Source of the DNA: Arthrobacter castelli DSM 16402
GTDB taxonomy: Bacteria; Actinomycetota; Actinomycetes; Actinomycetales; Micrococcaceae
Assembly: GCF_000430705.1 (NCBI RefSeq)
Contig: NZ_AUMN01000011.1
Span: 1-64,000 of the forward strand
DNA length: 64,000 nt
Direction: 5' to 3'
Of the stretch, positions 38,693 through 47,407 are shown one piece after another. Each line of letters opens with the position of its first letter. Within the stretch, counting starts at the first letter, position 1. Made by a program: the position numbers and the translations under genes. The notes beneath the pieces are model-generated. The model was not told the DNA's origin. It saw only the letters and a program-made list of their open reading frames with translations, and searched no databases.

Positions 38693-39691
38693 ATGAAACG
38701 CAAACTATCTGCTCTCTTGGCAGCGGCCTCCGTGCTGGCTGTTAGTGCGTGTGGCGGGGGTTCACCGAGCGGGGGCGGCGGAGAAACCGGCGGAGGCGAA
38801 ACCGCCGGGGGTTCCGGCGGGAACGGCGATCTGACACCCATTACGGTCGGCGTCATTCCGATCGTCGACACCGCGCCTATCTGGTTGGGCAAGGAGAAGG
38901 GTTTCTTCGCCGAAGAAGGCCTGAAACTGGAACTGCAGACCACCTCTGGAGGGGCGGCCGCCGTTCCCGGCGTCGTCAGCGGCGACTTCGACTTTGCATT
39001 CGGAAACGTGGTTTCCATTATGGTCGCAGCGGACAAGGGCCTCGGACTGGAATTCGTCACCAACGGTGCGTCCAGCGCCGGCCTAGAGGGAGATGGCTTC
39101 AGCGCCGTGGTGGTCAATGAAGATTCTCCGATTAAGAGTCCGGCGGATCTGGAAGGCAAAAAAGTATCCGTAAACAACCTGTCGAACATCGGCGATACCA
39201 CGATCAGTCATGTGGTCGAGGAAGACGGCGGCGATCCGTCCAAGGTGGAGTTCGTCGAGGTTGGATTCCCGGACGCACCGGCTGCCCTGGCCAATGGCCA
39301 GGTGGACGCGGCGTGGATTCTGGAACCGTTCCTTTCCTCGGCGCTGGAAGACGGCGCCCGGGTTGTTTCCTATAACTTCTACGAGACCCACGAGAACCTG
39401 GACATTGCCGGGTACTTCACCGGCACGGAGAAAATGAAGAACAATCCCGAAATGGTGGAGAAGTTCCGTGCGGCCATGACACACTCACTGCAGTATGCCC
39501 AGGAGCACCCGGAGGAAGTCCGCAAAATCGTGGGCACGTACACCGAGATCAGCAAAAAGCTGCGCCAGGAAATGGTGCTGCCTGAATACCGTGCCAAGTT
39601 CAATCGTGAGGCCACTGAACTGCTCGGCAATGCAGCAGCGAAGTACGGCACCTTGTCCGAACCGCCGAACCTGGACAAGATCCTGCCGTGA
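38693..39691 (+). CDS. Nitrate/sulfonate/taurine-type ABC substrate-binding lipoprotein
   Basis: A 332-residue SsuA/TauA/ThiY-like protein. Lipoprotein signal ending VLAVSACGGG, a Gly/Glu linker, then the NMT1-like fold (TPITVGVIPIVDTAPIWLGKEKGFFAEEGL). ATG at 38693 follows AAAGGAA. First gene of a six-gene operon ending in mdlC-like and aldehyde-dehydrogenase genes, so it probably binds a mandelate/benzoylformate-type or other aromatic acid (inference). Confidence 0.88.
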   Translation: MKRKLSALLAAASVLAVSACGGGSPSGGGGETGGGETAGGSGGNGDLTPITVGVIPIVDTAPIWLGKEKGFFAEEGLKLELQTTSGGAAAVPGVVSGDFDFAFGNVVSIMVAADKGLGLEFVTNGASSAGLEGDGFSAVVVNEDSPIKSPADLEGKKVSVNNLSNIGDTTISHVVEEDGGDPSKVEFVEVGFPDAPAALANGQVDAAWILEPFLSSALEDGARVVSYNFYETHENLDIAGYFTGTEKMKNNPEMVEKFRAAMTHSLQYAQEHPEEVRKIVGTYTEISKKLRQEMVLPEYRAKFNREATELLGNAAAKYGTLSEPPNLDKILP

Positions 39692-40530
39692 CTGCCGTCG
39701 CGCCCTCAGCTTCCGGCCAGCCGGTCACGGGCAAGGGGCAGAAGCGTCGCACCCGGACGGGTCCTCCCCGTCCGCTGCTCGGACTGGCAGGAATCATCGG
39801 ATTCCTGCTGATCTGGGAGGCGCTGCCCCGGCTCTCGGTGGTGAACCCGGACTATCTGCCGCCGGCCAGCGAAGTGCTTGTCGTCTTCGTCCAGAATCTC
39901 GGGCTGACCGCCTTCTGGGTGGCGGTCGGACAGACGTTGATCAGCTGGGGGCTCGGGCTGGCGGTCGCCACGATCGCCGCCCTGGTCCTTGGGCTGATCA
40001 TCGGGTCCAACAGCTTCCTGCGCAAGGCGACACATTCCACGATTGAGTTCCTCCGGCCGATCCCGTCGGTGGCGTTGATTCCCTTAGCGGTACTGCTCTT
40101 TGGTGTGGACCGTGGATCGGCGCTGATGCTGGTGATCTACGCGTCCTTCTGGCAGGTCTTGATCCAGGTGCTTTACGGAGTGGCCGACGTCGACACCGTC
40201 GCCCATGACACTGCGAAGAGTTACGGACTGGGGGCTGTCGCCCGCATCCGCTACGTGCTGTGGCCGACGACGTTGCCGTACTTCATGACCGGGCTCCGGC
40301 TGGCCGCGGCCGTCGCCCTGATCCTGGCCATCACCTCAGAACTGATCATTGGCAATCCGGGACTCGGACACCAGATCGCGCTGGCCCAATCCGGTGCCGC
40401 GATTTCGGCGATGTACGCGCTCATCCTGGCCACGGGCATGCTCGGGGTCGTAATCAATTTTGTGATGCGCTTGATTGAGCGCCGAACCTTGGCATGGCAC
40501 AGTTCCATTCGCGGGGAGGCAGTGGTATGA
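39688..40530 (+). CDS. ABC importer permease (SsuC/TauC-like)
   Basis: A 280-residue, six-segment BPD-transport permease. The EAA-type loop is visible around DTAKSYGLGAVARIRYVLWPTTLPYFMTGLR. GTG start overlaps the binding-protein stop by four bases. Confidence 0.88.
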   Translation: MTAVAPSASGQPVTGKGQKRRTRTGPPRPLLGLAGIIGFLLIWEALPRLSVVNPDYLPPASEVLVVFVQNLGLTAFWVAVGQTLISWGLGLAVATIAALVLGLIIGSNSFLRKATHSTIEFLRPIPSVALIPLAVLLFGVDRGSALMLVIYASFWQVLIQVLYGVADVDTVAHDTAKSYGLGAVARIRYVLWPTTLPYFMTGLRLAAAVALILAITSELIIGNPGLGHQIALAQSGAAISAMYALILATGMLGVVINFVMRLIERRTLAWHSSIRGEAVV

Positions 40531-41300
40531 GCATCGCGAAGCGCGCGGCTTTCCTGCTGGGACTGCCGGTCCTGCTGGTGTTGACCTGGTGGGTGACAAC
40601 TATCGGCTCAACCAGCTTCTTCGTCCCCAAACCCGGCGAACTGGCACAGACATTCGTCCGGGTCTGGATTGGCGACCGGTTCTTCGAAGACGTGGTGCCC
40701 AGCGTGACCAACCTGGCTGCCGGCATCGTACTGGCTATTGTGCTGGGGATCGGCTTCGGCGTACTGATTGGCTCCGTGCGGTGGTTGCGCGCGCTGACCG
40801 AGCCCACGCTGGAATTCTTCCGCGCCCTGCCGCCTCCGGTGCTGGTGCCGGTGCTGATGCTGCTGATCGGCATTAACGACAGCATGAAGATCGCGGTGAT
40901 CATTTCCGGAGCCATCTGGCCGGTGCTGCTGAACACCATTGAAGGCGTGCGGGCGGTCGACTCCGTGCTGTCCGACAGTGCCCGGACCTATGGCATCAAC
41001 GGGTGGGCCCGGGTGCGGCATCTGGTGCTACCCAGCGCCGGACCGCAAATCGCGGCCGGTATCCGTCAGTGCCTGTCGATAGCATTGATCCTGATGGTGA
41101 TCTCCGAGATGTTCGCTTCCTCGGCGGGCCTGGGATTCACCATTGTGCAGTTCCAACGCTCCTTCGCCATCCCGGAGATGTGGAGCGGCATTGTGGTGCT
41201 TGGGCTGATCGGCATTATCTTGTCATTTATCTTCCAGTGGACCGAACGCCGGGTGCTCCGGTGGTACCACGGACTCAGAGAGGTTGAAAATGCCGGCTAA
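40527..41300 (+). CDS. ABC importer permease (second SsuC/TauC-like)
   Basis: A 257-residue permease of the same family, with coupling loop DSARTYGINGWARVRHLVLPSAGPQIAAGIR. ATG start overlaps the previous stop. Two different permeases imply a heterodimeric channel, less common in this family, which often uses one. Confidence 0.87.
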   Translation: MSIAKRAAFLLGLPVLLVLTWWVTTIGSTSFFVPKPGELAQTFVRVWIGDRFFEDVVPSVTNLAAGIVLAIVLGIGFGVLIGSVRWLRALTEPTLEFFRALPPPVLVPVLMLLIGINDSMKIAVIISGAIWPVLLNTIEGVRAVDSVLSDSARTYGINGWARVRHLVLPSAGPQIAAGIRQCLSIALILMVISEMFASSAGLGFTIVQFQRSFAIPEMWSGIVVLGLIGIILSFIFQWTERRVLRWYHGLREVENAG

Positions 41301-42183
41301 GACAACAGCGCAGTCGGGCGTCGATACGGGCTCCACGCAGGAACCGTTGCTGTCCGTTAAAGGTGTGCAGAAGATTTACCAGGTCGACGCCGGCGAGATC
41401 GAAGCGGTCCGGGATCTGACCTTCGATCTGCGCCCGGGTGAATTGGCCTGCCTGGTGGGCCCGTCCGGATCGGGCAAGACGACCTTGCTCAAATGTATCG
41501 CCGGACTGATGGGCGCTACTGCCGGCGAAGTGGTGCTGTCCGGCAAGCCGGTCAATGGTCCGCCCAAGGAGATGGCGGTGGTGTTCCAGGAATACGGACG
41601 CAGCCTCTTCCCGTGGATGAGTGTGCGGGACAACGTGGAACTGCCGCTGAAGAACGCCAAGGTGGCCAAGGCCGAACGCAACCGGCTGGTCGATGAAGCG
41701 CTCGAGGCGGTGGGTCTCGACCATGTGCCGCGCAGTTACCCGTGGCAGCTGTCCGGCGGGATGCAGCAGCGCGTGGCGATTGCCCGCGCCGTCGCTTACC
41801 AGCCCAAGGTGCTGCTGATGGACGAGCCGTTTGCCGCCGTCGACGCCCAGACCCGCGCCGACCTGGAGGACCTGATCCGCGATGTCTGGGAGCGGCTGGG
41901 CATCACCATCCTCTTCGTCACCCACGACATCGACGAATCGGTGTACCTTGGCGAGCGGGTGATCATTTTGTCCAGTTCACCGACGGTGATCCAGGAGGAC
42001 ATCCAGATCGACCTGCCGGACGAGAGGGACCAGCTCACCACCCGCTCGAGCGCGCGCTTCACCGAACTGCGCGGGCATGTCTACGAGCAGATCCAGATCG
42101 CCAAACACAATACGGGCGCGTCGGCACCGTCCAACGCCGCCGGAGGATCGCCATCGACGGTCGCCAGAGAGGAAGCTGAATGA
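41290..42183 (+). CDS. ABC importer ATPase (SsuB/TauB-like)
   Basis: A 297-residue ATPase. Walker A GPSGSGKTT, Q-loop VFQEYGRSLFPW, signature LSGGMQQRVAIARA, Walker B VLLMDEPFAAVD, switch VTHDIDES. ATG at 41290 follows AGAGAGG. Overlaps both neighbours. Confidence 0.92.
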   Translation: MPAKTTAQSGVDTGSTQEPLLSVKGVQKIYQVDAGEIEAVRDLTFDLRPGELACLVGPSGSGKTTLLKCIAGLMGATAGEVVLSGKPVNGPPKEMAVVFQEYGRSLFPWMSVRDNVELPLKNAKVAKAERNRLVDEALEAVGLDHVPRSYPWQLSGGMQQRVAIARAVAYQPKVLLMDEPFAAVDAQTRADLEDLIRDVWERLGITILFVTHDIDESVYLGERVIILSSSPTVIQEDIQIDLPDERDQLTTRSSARFTELRGHVYEQIQIAKHNTGASAPSNAAGGSPSTVAREEAE

Positions 42184-43811
42184 CGACGACGGTCCGCGAA
42201 GCTTCGCTTCAGGTCCTGCGCGACCGGGGCCTGACCACGATGTTCGCCAATCCCGGATCCACGGAAGTGCCCTTCCTGTCCGGGCTGCCCGATGACTTCC
42301 ACTTCGTGCTGGCACTGCACGAAGGGTCGGTGATCGGCATGGCCACCGGGTACGCTCTGGCCCAGGGCAAGCCGGCACTGGCGCTGGTGCACACCACCGC
42401 CGGCCTGGGCAACGCCGTCGGCGCCATTGCCACCGCCCGGGTCAACCGTGCCCCGATGGTGATCGTGGTGGGACAGCAGGACCGCAGACATCTGGCCCTG
42501 GAGCCGTTCCTTGCCGGAAAGCTGGAATCGCTGGCCGGCGATTATCCGCTGCAGGTGTTCTCGCCGGCCCGCGCCGCCGACGTGCCCTCCGCCCTTGGGC
42601 GTGCCGCACTGACCGCAGAACAAGACTCCGGTCCGGCGCTGGTGATCGTGCCGATGAGTGACTGGACGGAGCCGGCCGAAGCGGACGCGGACGCCGCGGC
42701 GGCCAGGGTCAGCGTTTCGCCGTCGTCGCCGCCGGCCGAACTTGCCCAGGTTGCCGAAGCGCTGGCCAATGCCAAGGCGCCCGCCATCATGGCCGGCTCG
42801 GGCAATGACACCGAAGCGGGCTGGGCGGCGCTGACGACTCTCGCCGAGGAGCTGCAGATCCCGGTCTGGATTGAACCCTTCGGCTCACGGGCGGGCTTTG
42901 ACCAGGCCCATCCGCTGTACCGCGGGCAGCTTCCGGCGGACCGTCCCCGGCTGCGGGAGGCGCTGTCCGAGTGTGACCTGCTGCTGGTGGTGGGAACTGC
43001 CGCCATCCGGCAGTATCCGTACACCACCGGGCCGCTGGTCCCCGGGCACACCCGGGTGTTTGTGTTGACCGGCGACCCGGTACAGGCCAACCGCTCCCCT
43101 GCCGAACTGGCCGTCGTCGGCGATCCCGCGACGCTGTGCACCGCACTGCGGGAGCAGCTGCCGCGAACAGCTGTGAAGCGCGGTCCGGTGGACCCGGCAA
43201 CTTCGCCGGCCAGGGACGCAGCAGCGGCGCACCGGCTGCCGGAACCGGCCGACGGCGAGCCGCTGCGCGCGGCCCATGTTTTCCAATTGCTCGCCGGGCT
43301 GCTCCCGGAAGAGACAATCCTGGTGGAGGAATCGCCGTCGTCCCGTCCCGCCTTGCAGGCGCTGGTGCCCGCGCGGCGGCCGCTCGGCTTCCTCTCGGCC
43401 GCCATGGGCGGGCTGGGGTTCGCCATGCCTGCCGCCATCGGCCTGAAGATGGGGGCACCGCAGCGGCCCGTGGTCGCGGTGGTCGGGGACGGCTCGTCGA
43501 TGTACTCCATCCAGTCGTTGTGGAGTGCCGCCCAGCTGAACGTCGGCGTCGTGTTCATCGTGCTGGCCAATGGCGGCTACGCGGTGATGGACCGGCTGGC
43601 CGAACAGCGCGACAGCAAGCCTGCGTGGCCCGGTTTCCCCCAGATCTCCGTCTCCACCATTGCCAGCGGCTTCGGCGTCGCTGCCCGCAGGGTGGACAAC
43701 CACGCCGAGCTGTCGGAGGTGTTGGCGGACGCTATCGGCAACGCGGCTTCTAGCACCGAACCGCTGCTGTTGGAAGTCGCCGTCGCACCGGACACCAGCT
43801 TCGCCCCCTGA
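42180..43811 (+). CDS. mdlC: Benzoylformate-decarboxylase-like ThDP enzyme
   Basis: A 543-residue thiamine-diphosphate enzyme. Ser27, Glu48 and His71 occupy the places of Pseudomonas putida BFDC Ser26, Glu47 and His70, and VVGDGSSMYSIQSLWSAAQLNVGVVFIVLANGGY is the ThDP-binding motif. The second active-site His of BFDC (His281) aligns by eye with Tyr279 here. Likely role: benzoylformate or a substituted phenylglyoxylate to an aldehyde and CO2, with the next gene oxidising the aldehyde. Start overlaps the ATPase stop (ATGA). mdlC is my best name; substrate unproven. Confidence 0.82.
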   Translation: MTTTVREASLQVLRDRGLTTMFANPGSTEVPFLSGLPDDFHFVLALHEGSVIGMATGYALAQGKPALALVHTTAGLGNAVGAIATARVNRAPMVIVVGQQDRRHLALEPFLAGKLESLAGDYPLQVFSPARAADVPSALGRAALTAEQDSGPALVIVPMSDWTEPAEADADAAAARVSVSPSSPPAELAQVAEALANAKAPAIMAGSGNDTEAGWAALTTLAEELQIPVWIEPFGSRAGFDQAHPLYRGQLPADRPRLREALSECDLLLVVGTAAIRQYPYTTGPLVPGHTRVFVLTGDPVQANRSPAELAVVGDPATLCTALREQLPRTAVKRGPVDPATSPARDAAAAHRLPEPADGEPLRAAHVFQLLAGLLPEETILVEESPSSRPALQALVPARRPLGFLSAAMGGLGFAMPAAIGLKMGAPQRPVVAVVGDGSSMYSIQSLWSAAQLNVGVVFIVLANGGYAVMDRLAEQRDSKPAWPGFPQISVSTIASGFGVAARRVDNHAELSEVLADAIGNAASSTEPLLLEVAVAPDTSFAP

Positions 43812-43873
43812 TTCGCCCCTGACCATCGGCCTCAGCCGCAAGCCCATCTATCGCAACATAGGAGGAGAGAGCA

Positions 43874-45334
43874 ATGACGTTCTTTGATTCAGCCCAGTGG
43901 GATGGACAGATGTATAGCGGCGGCTGGGTCCGCGGTGGTGGCGGCACCCAGGATGTGGTCGAGCCGGCCACCGGTAACGCCATTGGTTCGTTCGGCGTGG
44001 CCTCGGCCGACGACGTCGCGAAGGCCGCTGAACAGGCCGCCGCGGCGCAGCTGGCGTGGCAGGCGACGTCCTTCGAGGACAAGGCCGCCATCTTCCGCAG
44101 GGCCGGAGCCCTGATCGAGGAACACACCGGCGTGGCCGTCGACTGGCTGGCCCGCGAGGCCGGATCAGGTCAGGGCAAGGCCGGGTTTGAAGCTCATCTG
44201 GTGGCCACCGAGTTCTATTCCGCCGCGGCGATGGTGGAGGCCCCGTACGGCCAGTTGCTGCGTTCGGGTAAACCGCGGCTGTCCTTCGCCCGCCGGCTGC
44301 CGGCCGGCACGGTCGGGGTGATCTCCCCGTTCAACTTCCCGCAGATCCTCTCCAGCCGCTCCGTCGCCCCGGCACTGGCCGCCGGCAATGCCGTGATCCT
44401 CAAGCCCGATCCCCGCACCGCTGTCTCGGGCGGACTGTTCCTCGCCGCAGTGCTGGAAGAAGCCGGGCTGCCGCAGGGGCTGTTCCACGTGCTGCCCGGC
44501 GGGGCCGACGTCGGCGAAGCCCTGATCGAACAACCATCGGTACGGATCATCTCCTTCACCGGCTCCACCGGCGCCGGACGCGCCGTCGGCGAAGCAGCCG
44601 CCCGGCACCTGAAACGAGCCCACCTGGAACTGGGCGGCAACAACGCACTGATCGTGCTCGACGACGTCGACCTCGACGCCGCAGTCTCGGCCGGAGCCTG
44701 GGGATCCTTCCTGCACCAGGGCCAGATCTGCATGACCACCGGACGGCACATCGTCCACGAGTCCATCTACCCCGAATACGTGGAACGGCTGGCCGCAAAG
44801 GCGCAGAACCTGCCCGTCGGCAACCCCGCCACCGGCGACGCACCGCTCGGCCCGGTCATCAACGCTTCCCAGCGGGACAAAATCCATTCACTGGTGACCG
44901 GATCCGTCGACGCCGGTGCCCGACTGGCCGCCGGCGGCACCTACGAGGACCTCTTCTACCGGCCCACCGTGCTGGCCGACAGCGCCCTCGACCACCCCGG
45001 CTTCGCCGAGGAGATCTTCGGCCCCGTCGCCCCGGTGATCAAGTTCGGCTCCGTCGAAGAAGCCATCAGCATCGCCACCGCCAGCGACTACGGGCTCTCG
45101 CTGGGCATCCTCACCAAGGACGCGATGAAGGGCCTGTCCGTGGCCGACCGAGTCCCCAGCGGCATCGTCCACATCAACGACCAAACAGTCGACGACGAAT
45201 CCGTCGCCCCCTTCGGCGGTGTCGGCTTCTCCGGAACCGGAGCACGCTTCGGCGGCACCGAAGCGAACCTCGAAGCCTTCACCGAGACGCAATGGGTCAC
45301 CATGCAGGGAGACATCGCGCGGTACCCGTTCTAG
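43874..45334 (+). CDS. Benzaldehyde-dehydrogenase-type aldehyde dehydrogenase
   Basis: A 486-residue NAD(P)-dependent ALDH. FNFP, ELGGNN (Glu), catalytic Cys in GQICMTTGRHIVH and EEIFGP are present; GQICMTTGR resembles the benzaldehyde/vanillin/coniferyl-aldehyde branch. It begins 62 bases after the mdlC-like gene with GGAGGAG before the ATG, and should take the aldehyde from that enzyme to the acid. Confidence 0.9.
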   Translation: MTFFDSAQWDGQMYSGGWVRGGGGTQDVVEPATGNAIGSFGVASADDVAKAAEQAAAAQLAWQATSFEDKAAIFRRAGALIEEHTGVAVDWLAREAGSGQGKAGFEAHLVATEFYSAAAMVEAPYGQLLRSGKPRLSFARRLPAGTVGVISPFNFPQILSSRSVAPALAAGNAVILKPDPRTAVSGGLFLAAVLEEAGLPQGLFHVLPGGADVGEALIEQPSVRIISFTGSTGAGRAVGEAAARHLKRAHLELGGNNALIVLDDVDLDAAVSAGAWGSFLHQGQICMTTGRHIVHESIYPEYVERLAAKAQNLPVGNPATGDAPLGPVINASQRDKIHSLVTGSVDAGARLAAGGTYEDLFYRPTVLADSALDHPGFAEEIFGPVAPVIKFGSVEEAISIATASDYGLSLGILTKDAMKGLSVADRVPSGIVHINDQTVDDESVAPFGGVGFSGTGARFGGTEANLEAFTETQWVTMQGDIARYPF

Positions 45335-45469
45335 ACCCCCGCCCTTGCTCCGGGGCGGACGATGTGTAGTGCTCATCCGGTGCATCTGTCGCCGAGCTAG
45401 ACAGTTTCCTGCATTGGGACCGACCAGCCGCTACATTGGTGCAGCTACCTGCCTATCTCGGCGAAGCCA

Positions 45470-45961
45470 GCGAAGCAGAACCTGACCGAAGACGGCTCCG
45501 AGGAGTTTGCCAAGGTCGTCTCCATCAACCTCAACGGCGTCTTCTACGGAATGAAGCACGTCCTGAAGGTGATGAAGGAACAAGGCTCGGGCTCCATCGT
45601 GAACACCGCATCCGTCGGCGGGATTCGAGGCGTCGGCAACCAGTCCGGCTACGCCGCCTCCAAGCACGGCGTCGTGTGCCTGACCCGCAACTCCGGCATT
45701 GAATACGGCCAGTATGGCGTGCAGGTCAATGCCATCGCCCCGGGAGCCATCCTGACCCCGATGGTTGAAGACTTCTTGAAGCAGATCGATCCCGAAAACT
45801 GGGAAGAGGCCGGCAAGGAATTTGTTCAGCCCAACCCGATGAAGCGCTTCGGCAAGCCTGAGGAAGTCGGCCATCTGGTGGCCTTCCTGCTCTCCGGTGA
45901 CGCAGGCTTCATCAACGCCGCCGTGCTGCCGATCGACGGAGGCCAGTCATATAAATATTGA
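45470..45961 (+). pseudogene. Short-chain dehydrogenase fragment, 5'-truncated
   Basis: The reading frame AKQNLTEDGSEEFAKVVSINLNGVFYGMKHVL continues into the SDR catalytic part: Ser in VNTASVGG, YAASKHG (Tyr-x3-Lys) and INAAVLPIDGGQSY. The N-terminal Rossmann motif (G-x3-G-x-G, about 80-90 residues) is missing; the sequence before about 45465 is unrelated and holds a TAG at 45398-45400. The first in-frame ATG is at 45551, inside the fold. It cannot bind a dinucleotide normally. I regard it as a deletion remnant. Confidence 0.8.
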
Positions 45962-46040
45962 GTCATCCCACGCACTCATGAGCGGGAACCGATCGCAAAT
46001 CTGCAGTGTGCTCCGATCCGGCGGGTGCTAGGTTGAGCCC

Positions 46041-46643
46041 ATGCGAGTGACGGGCATTGTCTTAGCCGCCGGGGCGGGACGCCGGCTGGGCCGTGGGCCG
46101 AAGGCGTTGCTTCCTTACCGCGGCCGGCCCTTGGTGGAGCACGTCGCCGGAGTCCTGCTCGACGGCGGCTGTGACGACGTCGTTGTCGTATTGGGAGCCG
46201 AAGCGTCCCGGGTCCGTGACTCTGCGGACCTGGGACGCTTTACTGTGCTCGAGAATCCGGAGTGGTCCTTGGGCCTGGCCTCCTCCTTCCAGGCAGGTGT
46301 GGCGGCCGCCGGGCACGGAGATGCAGATGTGGATGTGGAAGCGGTGATGATCGCGCTGGTGGACCAACCTCGGATCCAACCCCGACTGGTGCAGCTGCTG
46401 CTGGGCAAGCACCGCAGCGGACGCATCACCGCCGCGCATTATGGCAACGGGCAACGAGCTTCACACCCGATGGTGTTCGATATCGGCCACGCCCGGAACG
46501 CCATGGAACTGGCTTCGGAAGACACTGGCGCCCGGAATTATCTGCGACAGAACCCCCAGCTCATCGACCTCGTCGACTGCACGCCATTTGGCGACGACGC
46601 CGACGTCGACACCGCCGCGGATCTGCACCTGCTGGAGGACTGA
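46041..46643 (+). CDS. MobA/MocA-like nucleotidyltransferase
   Basis: A 200-residue protein. It opens with VLAAGAGRRLGRGPKALLPYRGRPLVEHV (NTP-binding G-x-G-x-R...K), has VMIALVDQPRIQPRLV and ends with a DVDTAADL block, as in MocA-type molybdenum cofactor cytidylyltransferases. It may modify the cofactor for the Mo enzyme encoded at 50-54 kb, although xanthine dehydrogenase does not need cytidylation in all bacteria. MobA (guanylyltransferase) is a weaker alternative. Confidence 0.78.
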   Translation: MRVTGIVLAAGAGRRLGRGPKALLPYRGRPLVEHVAGVLLDGGCDDVVVVLGAEASRVRDSADLGRFTVLENPEWSLGLASSFQAGVAAAGHGDADVDVEAVMIALVDQPRIQPRLVQLLLGKHRSGRITAAHYGNGQRASHPMVFDIGHARNAMELASEDTGARNYLRQNPQLIDLVDCTPFGDDADVDTAADLHLLED

Positions 46644-46686
46644 TACCTCCTCCACAGGATAAATCCGCCACAAGCCGCAACTCCGC

Positions 46687-47343
46687 TCAGCCGAAGAGCG
46701 GCAAGCGATCTGCCAAGGGACCGAGTATCTCGTGCTCGTCCTGGTTCAACGGCAGTCGGCCGGTGCCGATCCGGATATAGCGTATGTCTTGCCATGCCTC
46801 TGGCGCTGATTCGCCCAACAGCCCGTCAAGCACCCGGCGAACTTCCTTAAGCACCGGCGCCGCGGGAGGATGAGGGAGCACCTGCTCAAGGTCAAGGTGA
46901 TGAACCGCTGCTTCCACCGCCAACGTCCGCAGCAAAGAATCGACTCTCATCCTACGGTTCTGTGTCACGACGACGGCATCCGGATCTGAGTTCGCCGCTG
47001 CGTGGAGCACAGCCTGTGCTGTCTCCATGTACAGCTCGGCGGGACCTCGCACCGAGCTCCAGACGCTCGCGATGATGCGGGTGCCCCGAAGTCCCGACTG
47101 GGCAGCTTCTCCTCCTGGCTTCCAGCGTGACCAGTAAGTGATCTCATCGGTATCCGGCTCTTCCGCTGAGGGCGTTGAAAAAGCGACGAGCGCCCGTTGG
47201 CAGTCGGAGGCGAGATGAAACAGCAGGTCCCGCACAGTCCATCCCGGCAATTGGGTCGCGAACCAACCCTCTTCTTCGTCGACACGTTCGGCACGTCCCA
47301 GAATCGGCCGATAGGCCTCAGCAAGCAGTTGAGTGGAGTTCAT
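46687..47343 (-). CDS. Maleylpyruvate-isomerase N-terminal-domain (DinB-like) protein
   Basis: A 218-residue protein. WFATQLPGWTVRDLLFHLASDCQRALVAF is the mycothiol-dependent MDMPI/DinB N-terminal four-helix domain, with metal-ligand His candidates in LLFHLASD and in EAAVHHLDLEQ. The start is set at ATG 47343 because the open frame extending further upstream is unrelated antisense sequence. The family includes mycothiol S-transferases; the specific activity is unknown. Divergent from the symporter by 64 bases. Confidence 0.72.
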   Translation of the reverse strand: MNSTQLLAEAYRPILGRAERVDEEEGWFATQLPGWTVRDLLFHLASDCQRALVAFSTPSAEEPDTDEITYWSRWKPGGEAAQSGLRGTRIIASVWSSVRGPAELYMETAQAVLHAAANSDPDAVVVTQNRRMRVDSLLRTLAVEAAVHHLDLEQVLPHPPAAPVLKEVRRVLDGLLGESAPEAWQDIRYIRIGTGRLPLNQDEHEILGPLADRLPLFG

Positions 47344-47407
47344 CTCATATGCTCTACCACAGACGGCGGAACCTCGGCAGGAGCCCCCGGTCCACCCGGT
47401 ATGGACG

